Below, piece by piece: positions 1 to 7,091 of a stretch of DNA of 15,423 nt. The notes under the pieces were generated by a model. That model did no database searches. It had not been told where the DNA came from and saw nothing but the letters and a program-made list of their open reading frames with translations. Source of the DNA: Bacillota bacterium (GTDB lineage Bacteria > Bacillota > Clostridia > Saccharofermentanales > Fastidiosipilaceae); assembly GCA_023388205.1 (NCBI GenBank), contig JAEWGS010000022.1, positions 1-15,423 on the forward strand, read 5' to 3'. Numbering within the stretch: position 1 is the first letter of the stretch; every line of letters begins with the position of its first letter. Made by a program: the position numbers and the translations under genes.

Positions 1-217
1 CAAGCGCAAAGAGAGAATTGAAGGGAAAAATGCCGTGTTGAGGGAAGGCCTTTTTGCTTTTTAGTCAGTGAATGACGGTGCAGCAATCAAACTTAAATTC
101 GAGATGATCAGGGCTGAAAAACAAAACGTAAGCTCTGTTTTCGTTTTAGTAAGGTCTTTATTCGCCTTATTTTATGTGGCTAAGAGCTGGTTAATGCACA
201 CAAAAAAATAATTCATC
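1..217. other. Non-coding left edge, possible terminator of an upstream gene
   Basis: I see no convincing gene here on either strand. Bases 26-34 (AAAAATGCC) can pair with 47-55 (GGCCTTTTT) with one mismatch and a 12-base loop, followed by GCTTTTT. This could be a weak rho-independent terminator for a gene that ends before the window. A second AT-rich inverted repeat (AAAACG about 124-129, CGTTTT about 142-147) has no clear role. Confidence 0.35.
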
Positions 218-246
218 TTGTCTTTTCTTCGTAAAAAAGGTATAAA
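218..246 (+). promoter_or_regulatory. Sigma-A type promoter of the secreted-protein gene
   Basis: TTGTCT at 218-223 and TATAAA at 241-246 are separated by exactly 17 bases, a good match to the housekeeping consensus. Transcription would begin near 253, giving a leader of about 25 bases that contains the GGGAGG ribosome binding site at 265-270. A TTG at 218 that would open a longer reading frame lies inside the -35 box, which argues for translation starting at the ATG at 278. Confidence 0.65.
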
Positions 247-277
247 AACGAAAAGTTTTGGATCGGGAGGACGTCAT

Positions 278-1909
278 ATGAGCAAGTCTTGGCGTGTACG
301 GCAAACAGTTCTGTGTTTTTTTATTTCCTGCGCTGTCCTTGGGTCTTGTCCTAATTGGATTTGGGCAGAATCTTCGACGTCAACGACTCGACCAGAGGCC
401 GACCTGAATATCACGATCAAAGTGCCTTCCGAAGGACAAGACACGATTGCTGCAGATCGCGATTTTTATGTGATAGGCAATTTTTCTGAAGCGATCCCCG
501 AAGACTCGAAACTGGTGGTCGATTTGGTGGACGAGCACGAGACGCTTTGTCGCCATTTAGAGAAGACAGCGTGGACTCGGGCGGATGACATGTACCTCGA
601 TTACGCGGATTTGCTTTATTACGGTGAAAATAGAGCAGACTTTAGTGCGTCACTCATGCCAGATTTAGTCTATGACCCAAAGGACGTGGCAAGTTTTAGA
701 GATAGTTACAGAAAGATCGCTTTTGATGCATTTTCTTTTGCTGCACTCATTTCTGGAACGCAATATAAAAGAGATACGAATCTCCAAGATGAACAAGATC
801 AAAATCTCGCGCCGCTTCAAGAGGGTAAGTATCAGATCAGAGTTTCGCTTTATGATGCGGATGGGACTTTGAGGGGAGCTTCTCAAAAAGACATTGTGTT
901 AGGACAGATCGAGCATCGTATTGCGGCTCGTTTTTCTCCGGCGAAGCACTTGGATCTTGTGAAAGCCTTTGCCAAGAAGCAAGGTTACCATCTTTATCTT
1001 GATCCCTTCCCAGGGAATTGGTTCCCCGCAGACCTATTAAATTCAGAGACAGCTAAAAAACTCTCGGGTGAAATTGCACCTAAGTGGCGTTTCGCGGATG
1101 CGTATGAATACGACGGACCTAAGACCAGCGTGCTTTTGTACAACATTACGAACACATGTGCGACTTATGCCGTGGAGATCGGTCGGCTCAATCACAATGG
1201 ATATTTAGATCAAAGCGAGCACGTCGATTTTTATTATTACGACACGGGAGACGCTTATCTTGGGCAGGACAAAAATGAGAAGTTGGGATCTTTCTTGCCT
1301 TTCCCGCTGGATCAGAGCCTGCTCGTGACTCGAGTTGATTACGGTGAAGAAAAAGCTCCGGAAGAATCGAGTCAAGCACATGAAACGTCGACGCAAGAAG
1401 CAAAGACAGTGGCGACGACAGATGCTGCGTCTACGGCGGTGATAAGAGATGCTGAGATTGAGACGGAGGCTTCGGCGTTGATCTATGACCCCGCCTTGAT
1501 TGACGTGACGCGAAGCGATTTTGATCTCAGCGATGGCGTGCTTTGTTATCCGAATCGTCCGCTGATCATTCAGGGCGTCTTTAAGCCGATCAAGAATACA
1601 GAAATACAAATTCATCTGAATGATGATGAAACCTACACCTTGGATCGCTATGTAGCAGAGATTCATTACGAACTTTGTTCAGGATCGCAATTGCTGAGAT
1701 CTTTTGATGCGCCAGCAGAGATGACGCGCCGCTACGGTGAAAAAGAGCAGAAGTCTATTTTGGAATTTAGAAATCAAATGCTCCTTTCTGAAAGTGAATT
1801 GAAACAAGGGAACTTGAAGCTGAAACTGACAGCATATGACAATTTTGGGGAACTGATCCCACAGAGCAGCCTTGAGTTTGAACTCAAAAAAGCCGACGGA
1901 CCGTTTTGA
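278..1909 (+). CDS. Secreted protein of unknown function with two related beta-rich modules
   Basis: This 543-residue protein is exported. Residues 1-30 form a signal peptide: basic MSKSWRVRQ, a hydrophobic core, then a likely cleavage after WIWA (30). An LGSC at 21-24 weakly resembles a lipobox, so lipid anchoring is possible but less likely. I do not recognise the family. A beta-rich N-terminal module (about 60-210) opens with DFYVIGNF (62-69) and closes with a strand containing VSLYDADGTL. The C-terminal module (about 425-543) opens with PLIIQGVF and closes with KLTAYDNFGEL. The matching order suggests an internal duplication. Between them is a unique region rich in Tyr, Asp and Phe, then a Ser/Thr/Ala/Glu linker at roughly 350-395. 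There is no catalytic motif I can name. The start at 278 is chosen because GGGAGG lies 7 bases upstream and a promoter lies just before it. A cell-surface binding or adhesion role is only a guess. Confidence 0.8.
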   Translation: MSKSWRVRQTVLCFFISCAVLGSCPNWIWAESSTSTTRPEADLNITIKVPSEGQDTIAADRDFYVIGNFSEAIPEDSKLVVDLVDEHETLCRHLEKTAWTRADDMYLDYADLLYYGENRADFSASLMPDLVYDPKDVASFRDSYRKIAFDAFSFAALISGTQYKRDTNLQDEQDQNLAPLQEGKYQIRVSLYDADGTLRGASQKDIVLGQIEHRIAARFSPAKHLDLVKAFAKKQGYHLYLDPFPGNWFPADLLNSETAKKLSGEIAPKWRFADAYEYDGPKTSVLLYNITNTCATYAVEIGRLNHNGYLDQSEHVDFYYYDTGDAYLGQDKNEKLGSFLPFPLDQSLLVTRVDYGEEKAPEESSQAHETSTQEAKTVATTDAASTAVIRDAEIETEASALIYDPALIDVTRSDFDLSDGVLCYPNRPLIIQGVFKPIKNTEIQIHLNDDETYTLDRYVAEIHYELCSGSQLLRSFDAPAEMTRRYGEKEQKSILEFRNQMLLSESELKQGNLKLKLTAYDNFGELIPQSSLEFELKKADGPF

Positions 1910-1931
1910 GCGCCGATGGACCGTTTTGAGC
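1892..1931 (+). repeat. 20-bp tandem duplication across a stop codon
   Basis: GCCGACGGACCGTTTTGAGC (1892-1911) is followed directly by GCCGATGGACCGTTTTGAGC (1912-1931), with one difference. The first copy encodes the last residues ADGPF and the TGA stop of the secreted-protein gene. The second copy lies in the gap before the next gene. Two near-identical adjacent copies suggest a recent slippage or duplication event. Confidence 0.85.
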
Positions 1932-1966
1932 GTAGCTAGAAGAAAGGATCAAAAAGAGGTGAACCT

Positions 1967-2491
1967 ATGGATCAAGCACAGGTGATCAACACCATGATTC
2001 AACTGAAGCTTTTGTCGGATGAACCAGGAAGATTTGAACGCTATCAAGCGCACTTGGAGAGCTTGGTGCAGGGCCTTCAGAAGCCATCCATGCATGATCT
2101 TTTTAACTTGCACCTAGCGTTGAAGTCGATCGAACTTTCTTACGGAAAAAGAGAGGTGCTGAAGCAGGGCTTGAATCTTTCAGGGCAGCAAAGTGAAGCG
2201 GCGTTGAAAGAACTCTATAGCGCTCAGGATTTTTTGGCGCAGGTTCTACGCGCTTTTTTGGCTCAAACACACACGGCGCAGACTTTTACAGAGCAAGTGA
2301 AAGTGCTGATCGAACTTTATCGGCACTATCTCAGAGCCTTAGATCCTGTCACGCAAGAAGTCTTTCAGCCAAACGAAAAAGAAGAAAAATTATTGATCGA
2401 TTTGGGACTAGGAGCATCCCTTGTAGACTTGAATCAAAAAACTTCGGAAGAGCGAAAAAAAGAGCTTCAAAAATGGCAGTTCAATTTTTAG
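1967..2491 (+). CDS. Hypothetical helical protein, 174 residues
   Basis: I do not recognise this protein. It has no signal peptide or membrane segment, so it should be cytoplasmic. The sequence is rich in Leu, Gln, Glu and Lys with heptad-like spacing (for example around LHLALKSIELSYGKREVL and VKVLIELYRHYLRALD), pointing to an all-helical fold. The C-terminus is charged (SEERKKELQKWQ). The ATG at 1967 is preceded by AAGAGGTG with good spacing. It lies 57 bases after the secreted-protein gene and 36 bases before the nucleoside hydrolase gene, so it is probably cotranscribed with one or both. A regulatory or structural role is possible, but nothing in the sequence shows which. Confidence 0.7.
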   Translation: MDQAQVINTMIQLKLLSDEPGRFERYQAHLESLVQGLQKPSMHDLFNLHLALKSIELSYGKREVLKQGLNLSGQQSEAALKELYSAQDFLAQVLRAFLAQTHTAQTFTEQVKVLIELYRHYLRALDPVTQEVFQPNEKEEKLLIDLGLGASLVDLNQKTSEERKKELQKWQFNF

Positions 2492-2527
2492 AATGAGCTT
2501 GAAATCAACAAGAAAAGAGGCCCCCAT

Positions 2528-3490
2528 ATGTCTAAGAATCCTTTTGGGTTTGCTTTTACAGATGATATTGATCTCGACCATCAGATCCAAGTGCTCGATC
2601 GCCTGAGACGCCCCGAGGGGTGCATTGATGCGGTTTTGGACACGGATGCTTTTAATGAGGTGGATGATCAGTTCGCGCTGGCTTATTTGATTCAATCGAA
2701 GAACAAAATCCATCTTGAAGCGATCTATGCGGCGCCTTTTTTTAATCATCACTCCACTTCGGCTCAAGACGGCATGGAGAAGAGCTATTTAGAAATTTTT
2801 AAGGTTTTTGAGCTGATGCACCTACCGTCTGATGCGTACCCGGTCTATAAGGGCGCGCCCCGCTTCTTGAGTTCAGAGACTGAAGCTGTGCCCTCAGATG
2901 CGGTGGAGGATTTGATTGCACGGGCCAAGAAGCATACGCGCGAAAACCCGCTTTATGTTATCGGTATCGCGGCGGCGACCAACATCGCTTCGGCGATCAT
3001 TAAAGATCCGAGCATCATCGATCGGATTTTTATTGTTTGGCTGGGTGGCATGAGCTTGGATTGGCATGATAATAACTCCTTCAATGCGAGCGGTGATATT
3101 GCGGCGGCTCGCGTTATTCTGGGCTCGGGTGCACCGTTGGTGCTTTTGCCGGGCCGCGGTGTCGTGGATCATTTCCATACAGGTGAAGCCGAACTCAAAC
3201 ACTACCTTGAGGGCAAGAACGATTTCTGTGACTATCTGATTCAAAAGACCTGCGAAGAAGCGGCGCTCGTTTATGGAAACAAAGTGTGGTCTAGACCCTT
3301 GTCAGATGTGACCGCGGTCGCTTGGCTTGTCGATAACGCATTCATGTTAGACCGCTTGGAAAGTAGCCCGATCATGACCTACGATCGTTATTACAGTCGT
3401 GATCCGAGACGGCATTTGATTCGTTATGTCTACGCGATCAATCGGGATCTTTTGATGGAAGATCTGTTTCAAAAACTCGCTGAAATCTAA
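2528..3490 (+). CDS. Nucleoside hydrolase (IunH-like) family protein
   Basis: A 320-residue protein of the inosine-uridine nucleoside hydrolase superfamily, which hydrolyses the N-glycosidic bond of ribonucleosides to base plus ribose using a bound calcium ion. The family's N-terminal Asp cluster appears as DTDAFNEVDD at 38-47, two residues longer than the textbook DTDPGxDD and typical of a divergent subgroup. Other family blocks are the LYVIGIAAATNIASAI strand-helix, IFIVWLGGMS, NASGDIAAARVIL, and a C-terminal SDVTAVAWL with Asp260, where classic members have HDPLA; the His is replaced by Ser. There is no signal peptide, so it acts in the cytoplasm. AGAGG 7 bases before the ATG supports the start. 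It stands upstream of a CUT1 transporter, so cleaving an imported glycoside is plausible. Substrate choice (purine, pyrimidine or another N-riboside) cannot be read from the sequence. Confidence 0.85.
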   Translation: MSKNPFGFAFTDDIDLDHQIQVLDRLRRPEGCIDAVLDTDAFNEVDDQFALAYLIQSKNKIHLEAIYAAPFFNHHSTSAQDGMEKSYLEIFKVFELMHLPSDAYPVYKGAPRFLSSETEAVPSDAVEDLIARAKKHTRENPLYVIGIAAATNIASAIIKDPSIIDRIFIVWLGGMSLDWHDNNSFNASGDIAAARVILGSGAPLVLLPGRGVVDHFHTGEAELKHYLEGKNDFCDYLIQKTCEEAALVYGNKVWSRPLSDVTAVAWLVDNAFMLDRLESSPIMTYDRYYSRDPRRHLIRYVYAINRDLLMEDLFQKLAEI

Positions 3491-3560
3491 CAGGCTGGGT
3501 CAGACTGAGTCAGTTGGCGTTAGACAGAGTCAGTCAGAGTTAGTCGAAGTTAGTCGGACC
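3491..3560 (+). repeat. Array of about seven degenerate 10-bp repeats
   Basis: Directly after the hydrolase stop codon, the sequence keeps an exact 10-base phase: CAGGCTGGGT, CAGACTGAGT, CAGTTGGCGT, TAGACAGAGT, CAGTCAGAGT, TAGTCGAAGT, TAGTCGGACC. Most units begin YAG and end with GT, usually RAGT or a close variant. The array fills most of the 93-base gap before the first permease gene. Near-helical spacing would put each unit on the same face of DNA, as in some operator arrays, but simple slippage is equally possible. Confidence 0.7.
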
Positions 3561-3583
3561 AAGTTGCGTAGGGGGGTGACTTC

Positions 3584-4477
3584 ATGAGCATCAGCAAAGG
3601 CAAGACGCGAATAGGGAAAAAGACATTTATTTCTTGTGTAGAGCCCTATTTATATTTATTTCCTGCCTTCTTTTTTCTGATTTTATTTGTCTATTATCCG
3701 TTTATTAAGAACCTGATTCTTAGCTTATTTCGAGTGAATCAGTTTCGCGTTCTTCGGAGTTTTACGGGTCTGGAAAATTACCTTCGCGTCTTGAAAGATC
3801 CTAGCTTTTTGCAGGCGGTGATGAACACGTTCATCTACGTTTTGATCACGGTTCCGGTGTCGATTGCTATCGCTTTTTTGTTAGCATCGCTCTGCCGAAA
3901 GCGTCGTAGATTTTCAGTGGTTTATGAAGTGCTTTTTGCGCTGGCTCTGGCGACCTCTGATTCGGTTATGGCGATGATTTTCCAGATCATTTACAACCCC
4001 TCGTTTGGCAGTTTGAATCGTATTCTAGGGGTGCATATTGACTGGCTGGGCGATCCGCGTTTCGCGCTTTTGAGCTTGATGATCATTCAGATTTGGCACA
4101 ACATCGGTTACAACTTCCTCTTTATGCTCGCCGCACAGCGCGGGATCAGTCAATCTGTTCTGGAATCCGCCAAATTAGACGGCGTCCCTCCGATCAAAAT
4201 GCAGGCAAAAATCATCTTGCCGATCATTTCGCCCATGCTCTTTTTCTTGTTGATCAAAGATATTGCTTACGGGATGACGGTGGCCAACTACACGCTCATT
4301 TTGACGGGCGGCGGACCGAATGGCAAAACCGAGACGATCATCACTTACATTTATAACAAGGCGATCGCAAGCACCAACTATAACTACGCCTTTGCGGCTG
4401 CGATTTTAGGCTTCATCATTTCAGGTCTCTTTATTGCGATGAGCATGAGTTTTGAGAAGAAGGTGCATTACCAATGA
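3584..4477 (+). CDS. CUT1-type sugar ABC transporter permease (MalF/UgpA-like)
   Basis: A 297-residue integral membrane protein forming half of the pore of a binding-protein-dependent sugar importer. The first membrane helix is around residues 20-42 (PYLYLFPAFFFLILFVYYPF), and about six helices are visible in all. The cytoplasmic EAA loop that docks the ATPase is present as ESAKLDGVPPIKMQAKIILP starting at Glu194, matching the family pattern EAAxxDGAxxxxxFxxIxLP. Further downstream LTGGGPNGKTETIITYIYNKA is characteristic of MalF/UgpA-type subunits. The ATG follows a GGGGGGTG ribosome binding site. Its stop overlaps the start of the next permease gene (ATGA), so the two are translationally coupled. 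The substrate is not evident. CUT1 systems usually carry oligosaccharides, polyols or sugar phosphates. Confidence 0.95.
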   Translation: MSISKGKTRIGKKTFISCVEPYLYLFPAFFFLILFVYYPFIKNLILSLFRVNQFRVLRSFTGLENYLRVLKDPSFLQAVMNTFIYVLITVPVSIAIAFLLASLCRKRRRFSVVYEVLFALALATSDSVMAMIFQIIYNPSFGSLNRILGVHIDWLGDPRFALLSLMIIQIWHNIGYNFLFMLAAQRGISQSVLESAKLDGVPPIKMQAKIILPIISPMLFFLLIKDIAYGMTVANYTLILTGGGPNGKTETIITYIYNKAIASTNYNYAFAAAILGFIISGLFIAMSMSFEKKVHYQ

Positions 4478-5310
4478 AAAAGAATGTACTTAAATCCATT
4501 GTCTTTCAGATTTTTTGTGTTGTGGTCGGCTTGCTCTTGATCTTGCCTTTGCTTTACGCCTTGCGTTTATCTTTCCTCGGACCCTCGGCGATCATCAATC
4601 CTACGTCTAAAGGTTTCTTGGATTTTTGGAAAGAAGCGAGCTTTGATAATTATGTTAAAGTCCTTGCGGGGCAGTATTTTTTCCGCTATATCTTCAACTC
4701 CTTTTTTGTGGCCTTTATCACATCGATCATGCGTGTCATTACGGCGGCCTTGGCAGCTTACGCCTTTGCCTATTTTGAATTCCCTCTAAAAAAGTTCCTG
4801 TTCTTCATGGTGATTGGCACGATGATCGTCCCCGCAGAAATGTTGATGGTTCCGAACTACTTCACGACGGCTGAGCTCGGCTTGATTAATACATATTTAG
4901 GTATGACGCTGGTCTATGCCGTGTCGGCGGCCAATATTTTCTTGTTGCGCCAAAGCTTCATGACCCAGTCTATGGCGATCCGTGAGGCGGCAAAAATTGA
5001 CGGATGCAGCAATCTCTTCTTCTTGATCCGCATTCTCTTGCCCATATCCAAAGCGATCCTAGCGACCGTGTTCATTTCGTCCTTCGTGACGTCTTGGAAT
5101 GCTTATTTGTGGCCCTTGCTGGTCACCAACAGCAATCCGATGCGAACGGCTCAGGTCATTATCACCAAACTCGGGACCTCTGAACTTCAAAGCTCTTACG
5201 GTGAAATTATGGCAGCTGCCGTTTTGATCCTCCTGCCTTCGATTGTCATTTTTGCTTTCTTCCAAAAGCAAATCACGGCGGGCATGGCGGCCGGTGCGGT
5301 CAAAGAATAA
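4474..5310 (+). CDS. CUT1-type sugar ABC transporter permease (MalG/UgpE-like)
   Basis: The 278-residue partner permease. It begins with an N-terminal helix (about 9-30), then the short soluble segment with FWKEASFDNYVKVL usual for this subunit, and five further helices. The EAA loop is REAAKIDGCSNLFFLIRILLP, with Glu171 first, a close match to the family motif. FVTSWNAYLWPLLVTNSN downstream is a hallmark of MalG/UgpE-type proteins, as is the C-terminal FFQKQITAGMAAGAVKE. It starts within the stop codon of the preceding permease gene, so the two halves of the channel should be made in equal amounts. The solute-binding protein gene follows after 144 bases. No ATPase gene is present in this cluster, so the motor subunit is presumably a shared MsmX/MsmK-like protein encoded elsewhere. 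Confidence 0.95.
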   Translation: MKKNVLKSIVFQIFCVVVGLLLILPLLYALRLSFLGPSAIINPTSKGFLDFWKEASFDNYVKVLAGQYFFRYIFNSFFVAFITSIMRVITAALAAYAFAYFEFPLKKFLFFMVIGTMIVPAEMLMVPNYFTTAELGLINTYLGMTLVYAVSAANIFLLRQSFMTQSMAIREAAKIDGCSNLFFLIRILLPISKAILATVFISSFVTSWNAYLWPLLVTNSNPMRTAQVIITKLGTSELQSSYGEIMAAAVLILLPSIVIFAFFQKQITAGMAAGAVKE

Positions 5311-5324
5311 AAGCGAATCCTCCA

Positions 5325-5338
5325 CGTGATTTTTCACG
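5325..5338 (+). other. Small hairpin between permease and binding-protein genes
   Basis: CGTGA (5325-5329) pairs with TCACG (5334-5338) around a TTTT loop, and a run of six T residues begins about 10 bases later (near 5348). The T run is too far from the stem for a standard terminator. It might give partial termination or protect the 3' end of the permease message. The rest of the 5311-5454 gap shows no promoter I would defend. Confidence 0.3.
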
Positions 5339-5454
5339 CCTCTGCGATTTTTTAATTTAAGATGTACCTCAAAGATCGGGATGAGCTAGGGCTACATGGG
5401 TTGGTATTTAATGAGTGAAACTTAATTTATTAAGTGAAAAGAAAGGACAGCGTT

Positions 5455-7011
5455 ATGAAAAAACTAAGCAGTTTAGTTTTGTCGCTCTTACTCGCAGGCT
5501 CCTTGGTGGCTTGCCAGGGTGCCGGATCGGGCACGAAGACCACTCAGAGCGATGTCACTGAAGGTCAAAAGATTTCTGCCAAGAGTGAGTCCGACTCCTC
5601 TGAGCAGCGCTCAGAAGCTTCGGCTTCCGAGAGGCAGCCTTCGGCAGAGCTTTCTGAGACTGAGTCGAAGCATAGCGAGGGCGCTTCAACAGAAGAAGCC
5701 GCAAGCGAAGCCGCGTCGAGTGAAGCTCAGAATTTGAGTGAGCATAAGGACAAGAGCCAAGGGGAGCAAGTCGTTGTTTTCTGGCACAGCTTGGGTGGCG
5801 CTTTGGGCGACGAATTGACGAAGATTGTCGACGAATACAACCAGGGTGAAGGCAAGGACAAAGGCATTCGCGTCGAAGCCGTTTACCAAGGTTACGAGGG
5901 AACAGATAAGCAGATTCTAGCCTATCAGTCTAAGGACTTGAATAATGCCTGTGATATCAATGTGGGCCTGACTTCAACGATCCCGTCGATGCTTTCTCTC
6001 GATTGGACCGTCAAGGTGGAGTCTTTGCTTGCTGATGCCAATTCCAAAGTGAAGAAAGAGGACTTTTATCCGGCTTTGCTCCGAAGTGTGACCTACGGCG
6101 ATGAAGTGGTTGCCTTACCTTTCCTCAATTCGACTTTGGAAATGTATGTCAACTTAGATATGCTCAAAGAGGCGGGCGTAGACGTGCCCAAAACCTTTGA
6201 TGAACTCATTGAGATTGCGCCGAAGCTGACCAAGAAGCAAGGTGACAAAGTGCAGCAGTATGCCTTTGAATCCCAGGTCAAGCGCTATCAGCTTGTTAAT
6301 TTCTCAGTCAGTCAGAAAAAGGATGCTTTCTTTGGGGATCAAGAGGGCGGACGTAAGGCACCGATGACAAAAATTACAGCTGGGGAAGACGGGACGCTCA
6401 AGAATTTCTTGACGAAGCTGGAGACTTTGAATAAAACGGGCGGCTATCTCTATCAAGAGAATAAAGCAGCTGAAGAATTTGCTGCGAAAAAAACCGCCAT
6501 GGTTTTGATGTCTTCGTCAAAAGTTGGCGCCGTCAATGACTTGGTTGGTTCGAGCTTTAAGTGGCAGACCGTGCCGATGCCGAAGGTGAATGCGGCAGAT
6601 GAATCCGGTGCTGCCGTTGGCGGAAGCTGTTTGGTGCTCTTTAACCGCGGCGATGAAAATCGCGTCAAGGCAGCTTGGGATTTCATGAGCTATTTGTCGA
6701 AAGCGGATATCCAAAGCCGAATCGCTCAAAAATCGGGCTACATTCCTACGAATGTTGCAGCAGAAAACGAAGCGGAAATGAAGAAGTTCTACGAAGAAAA
6801 TCCGAACTTCAAGACGGCTCTCGAGATCGTCAAAAACAGCGACCCGAATACGCAAGAACCGATGGACCTTTGCTACAGCGAAATTGACAAGCTGATCACG
6901 AATGTGATGCTGGATTTCTGCAATGGAAAAACAGACGTCGATGCGACGGTTCAGGCGATCGTGGATGGGTGTAATCGACTTTTGGACGATTGGCATTTGG
7001 CGAATGACTAA
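5455..7011 (+). CDS. Extracellular sugar-binding lipoprotein (UgpB/MalE-like, CUT1)
   Basis: A 518-residue solute-binding lipoprotein that should deliver substrate to the two upstream permeases. MKKLSSLVLSLLLAGSLVAC is a lipoprotein signal peptide; Cys20 in SLVAC would be lipidated and held at the outer face of the membrane. Residues 21-105 are a Ser/Glu/Ala-rich, surely disordered tether, far longer than usual. The binding domain starts at VVVFWHSLGG (106-115), the normal first strand of the UgpB family, and continues with MLSLDWTVKVESLLAD, VALPFLNSTLEMYVNLDMLKEAGV, KTAMVLMSSSKVGAV, GGSCLVLF and AAWDFMSYLS, all in family order. The start at 5455 follows GAAAGGA with 7-base spacing; a GTG at 5434 in the same frame lacks such a site and would spoil the signal peptide. 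An intrinsic terminator follows directly. Confidence 0.93.
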   Translation: MKKLSSLVLSLLLAGSLVACQGAGSGTKTTQSDVTEGQKISAKSESDSSEQRSEASASERQPSAELSETESKHSEGASTEEAASEAASSEAQNLSEHKDKSQGEQVVVFWHSLGGALGDELTKIVDEYNQGEGKDKGIRVEAVYQGYEGTDKQILAYQSKDLNNACDINVGLTSTIPSMLSLDWTVKVESLLADANSKVKKEDFYPALLRSVTYGDEVVALPFLNSTLEMYVNLDMLKEAGVDVPKTFDELIEIAPKLTKKQGDKVQQYAFESQVKRYQLVNFSVSQKKDAFFGDQEGGRKAPMTKITAGEDGTLKNFLTKLETLNKTGGYLYQENKAAEEFAAKKTAMVLMSSSKVGAVNDLVGSSFKWQTVPMPKVNAADESGAAVGGSCLVLFNRGDENRVKAAWDFMSYLSKADIQSRIAQKSGYIPTNVAAENEAEMKKFYEENPNFKTALEIVKNSDPNTQEPMDLCYSEIDKLITNVMLDFCNGKTDVDATVQAIVDGCNRLLDDWHLAND

Positions 7012-7034
7012 AGCTTGATTGAGCAAGGTAAAAG

Positions 7035-7075
7035 TGTCGGCACTTGTCTTTCAGTGCCGGCATTTTTTCTTTTTT
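7035..7075 (+). terminator. Intrinsic terminator after the binding-protein gene
   Basis: TGTCGGCACT (7035-7044) pairs with AGTGCCGGCA (7053-7062) over 10 bp with one G-U pair and an 8-base loop, followed by TTTTTTCTTTTT. The ribosome binding site of the next gene (AAGGTGA, 7081-7087) lies only a few bases after the T run and no separate promoter is visible, so the downstream pair is probably expressed by partial read-through. Confidence 0.9.
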
Positions 7076-7091
7076 GATAAAAGGTGAGTTT

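Noticed and set aside
218..277. TTG at 218 as start of the secreted-protein gene
   Set aside because: It lies in the -35 box of the likely promoter and would bury the signal peptide 20 residues inside.
3491..3560. CRISPR array
   Set aside because: The units are 10 bases, contiguous and degenerate, with no spacers and no cas genes.
5434..5454. GTG at 5434 as start of the binding lipoprotein
   Set aside because: The ATG at 5455 has a good ribosome site and gives a standard lipoprotein signal peptide.
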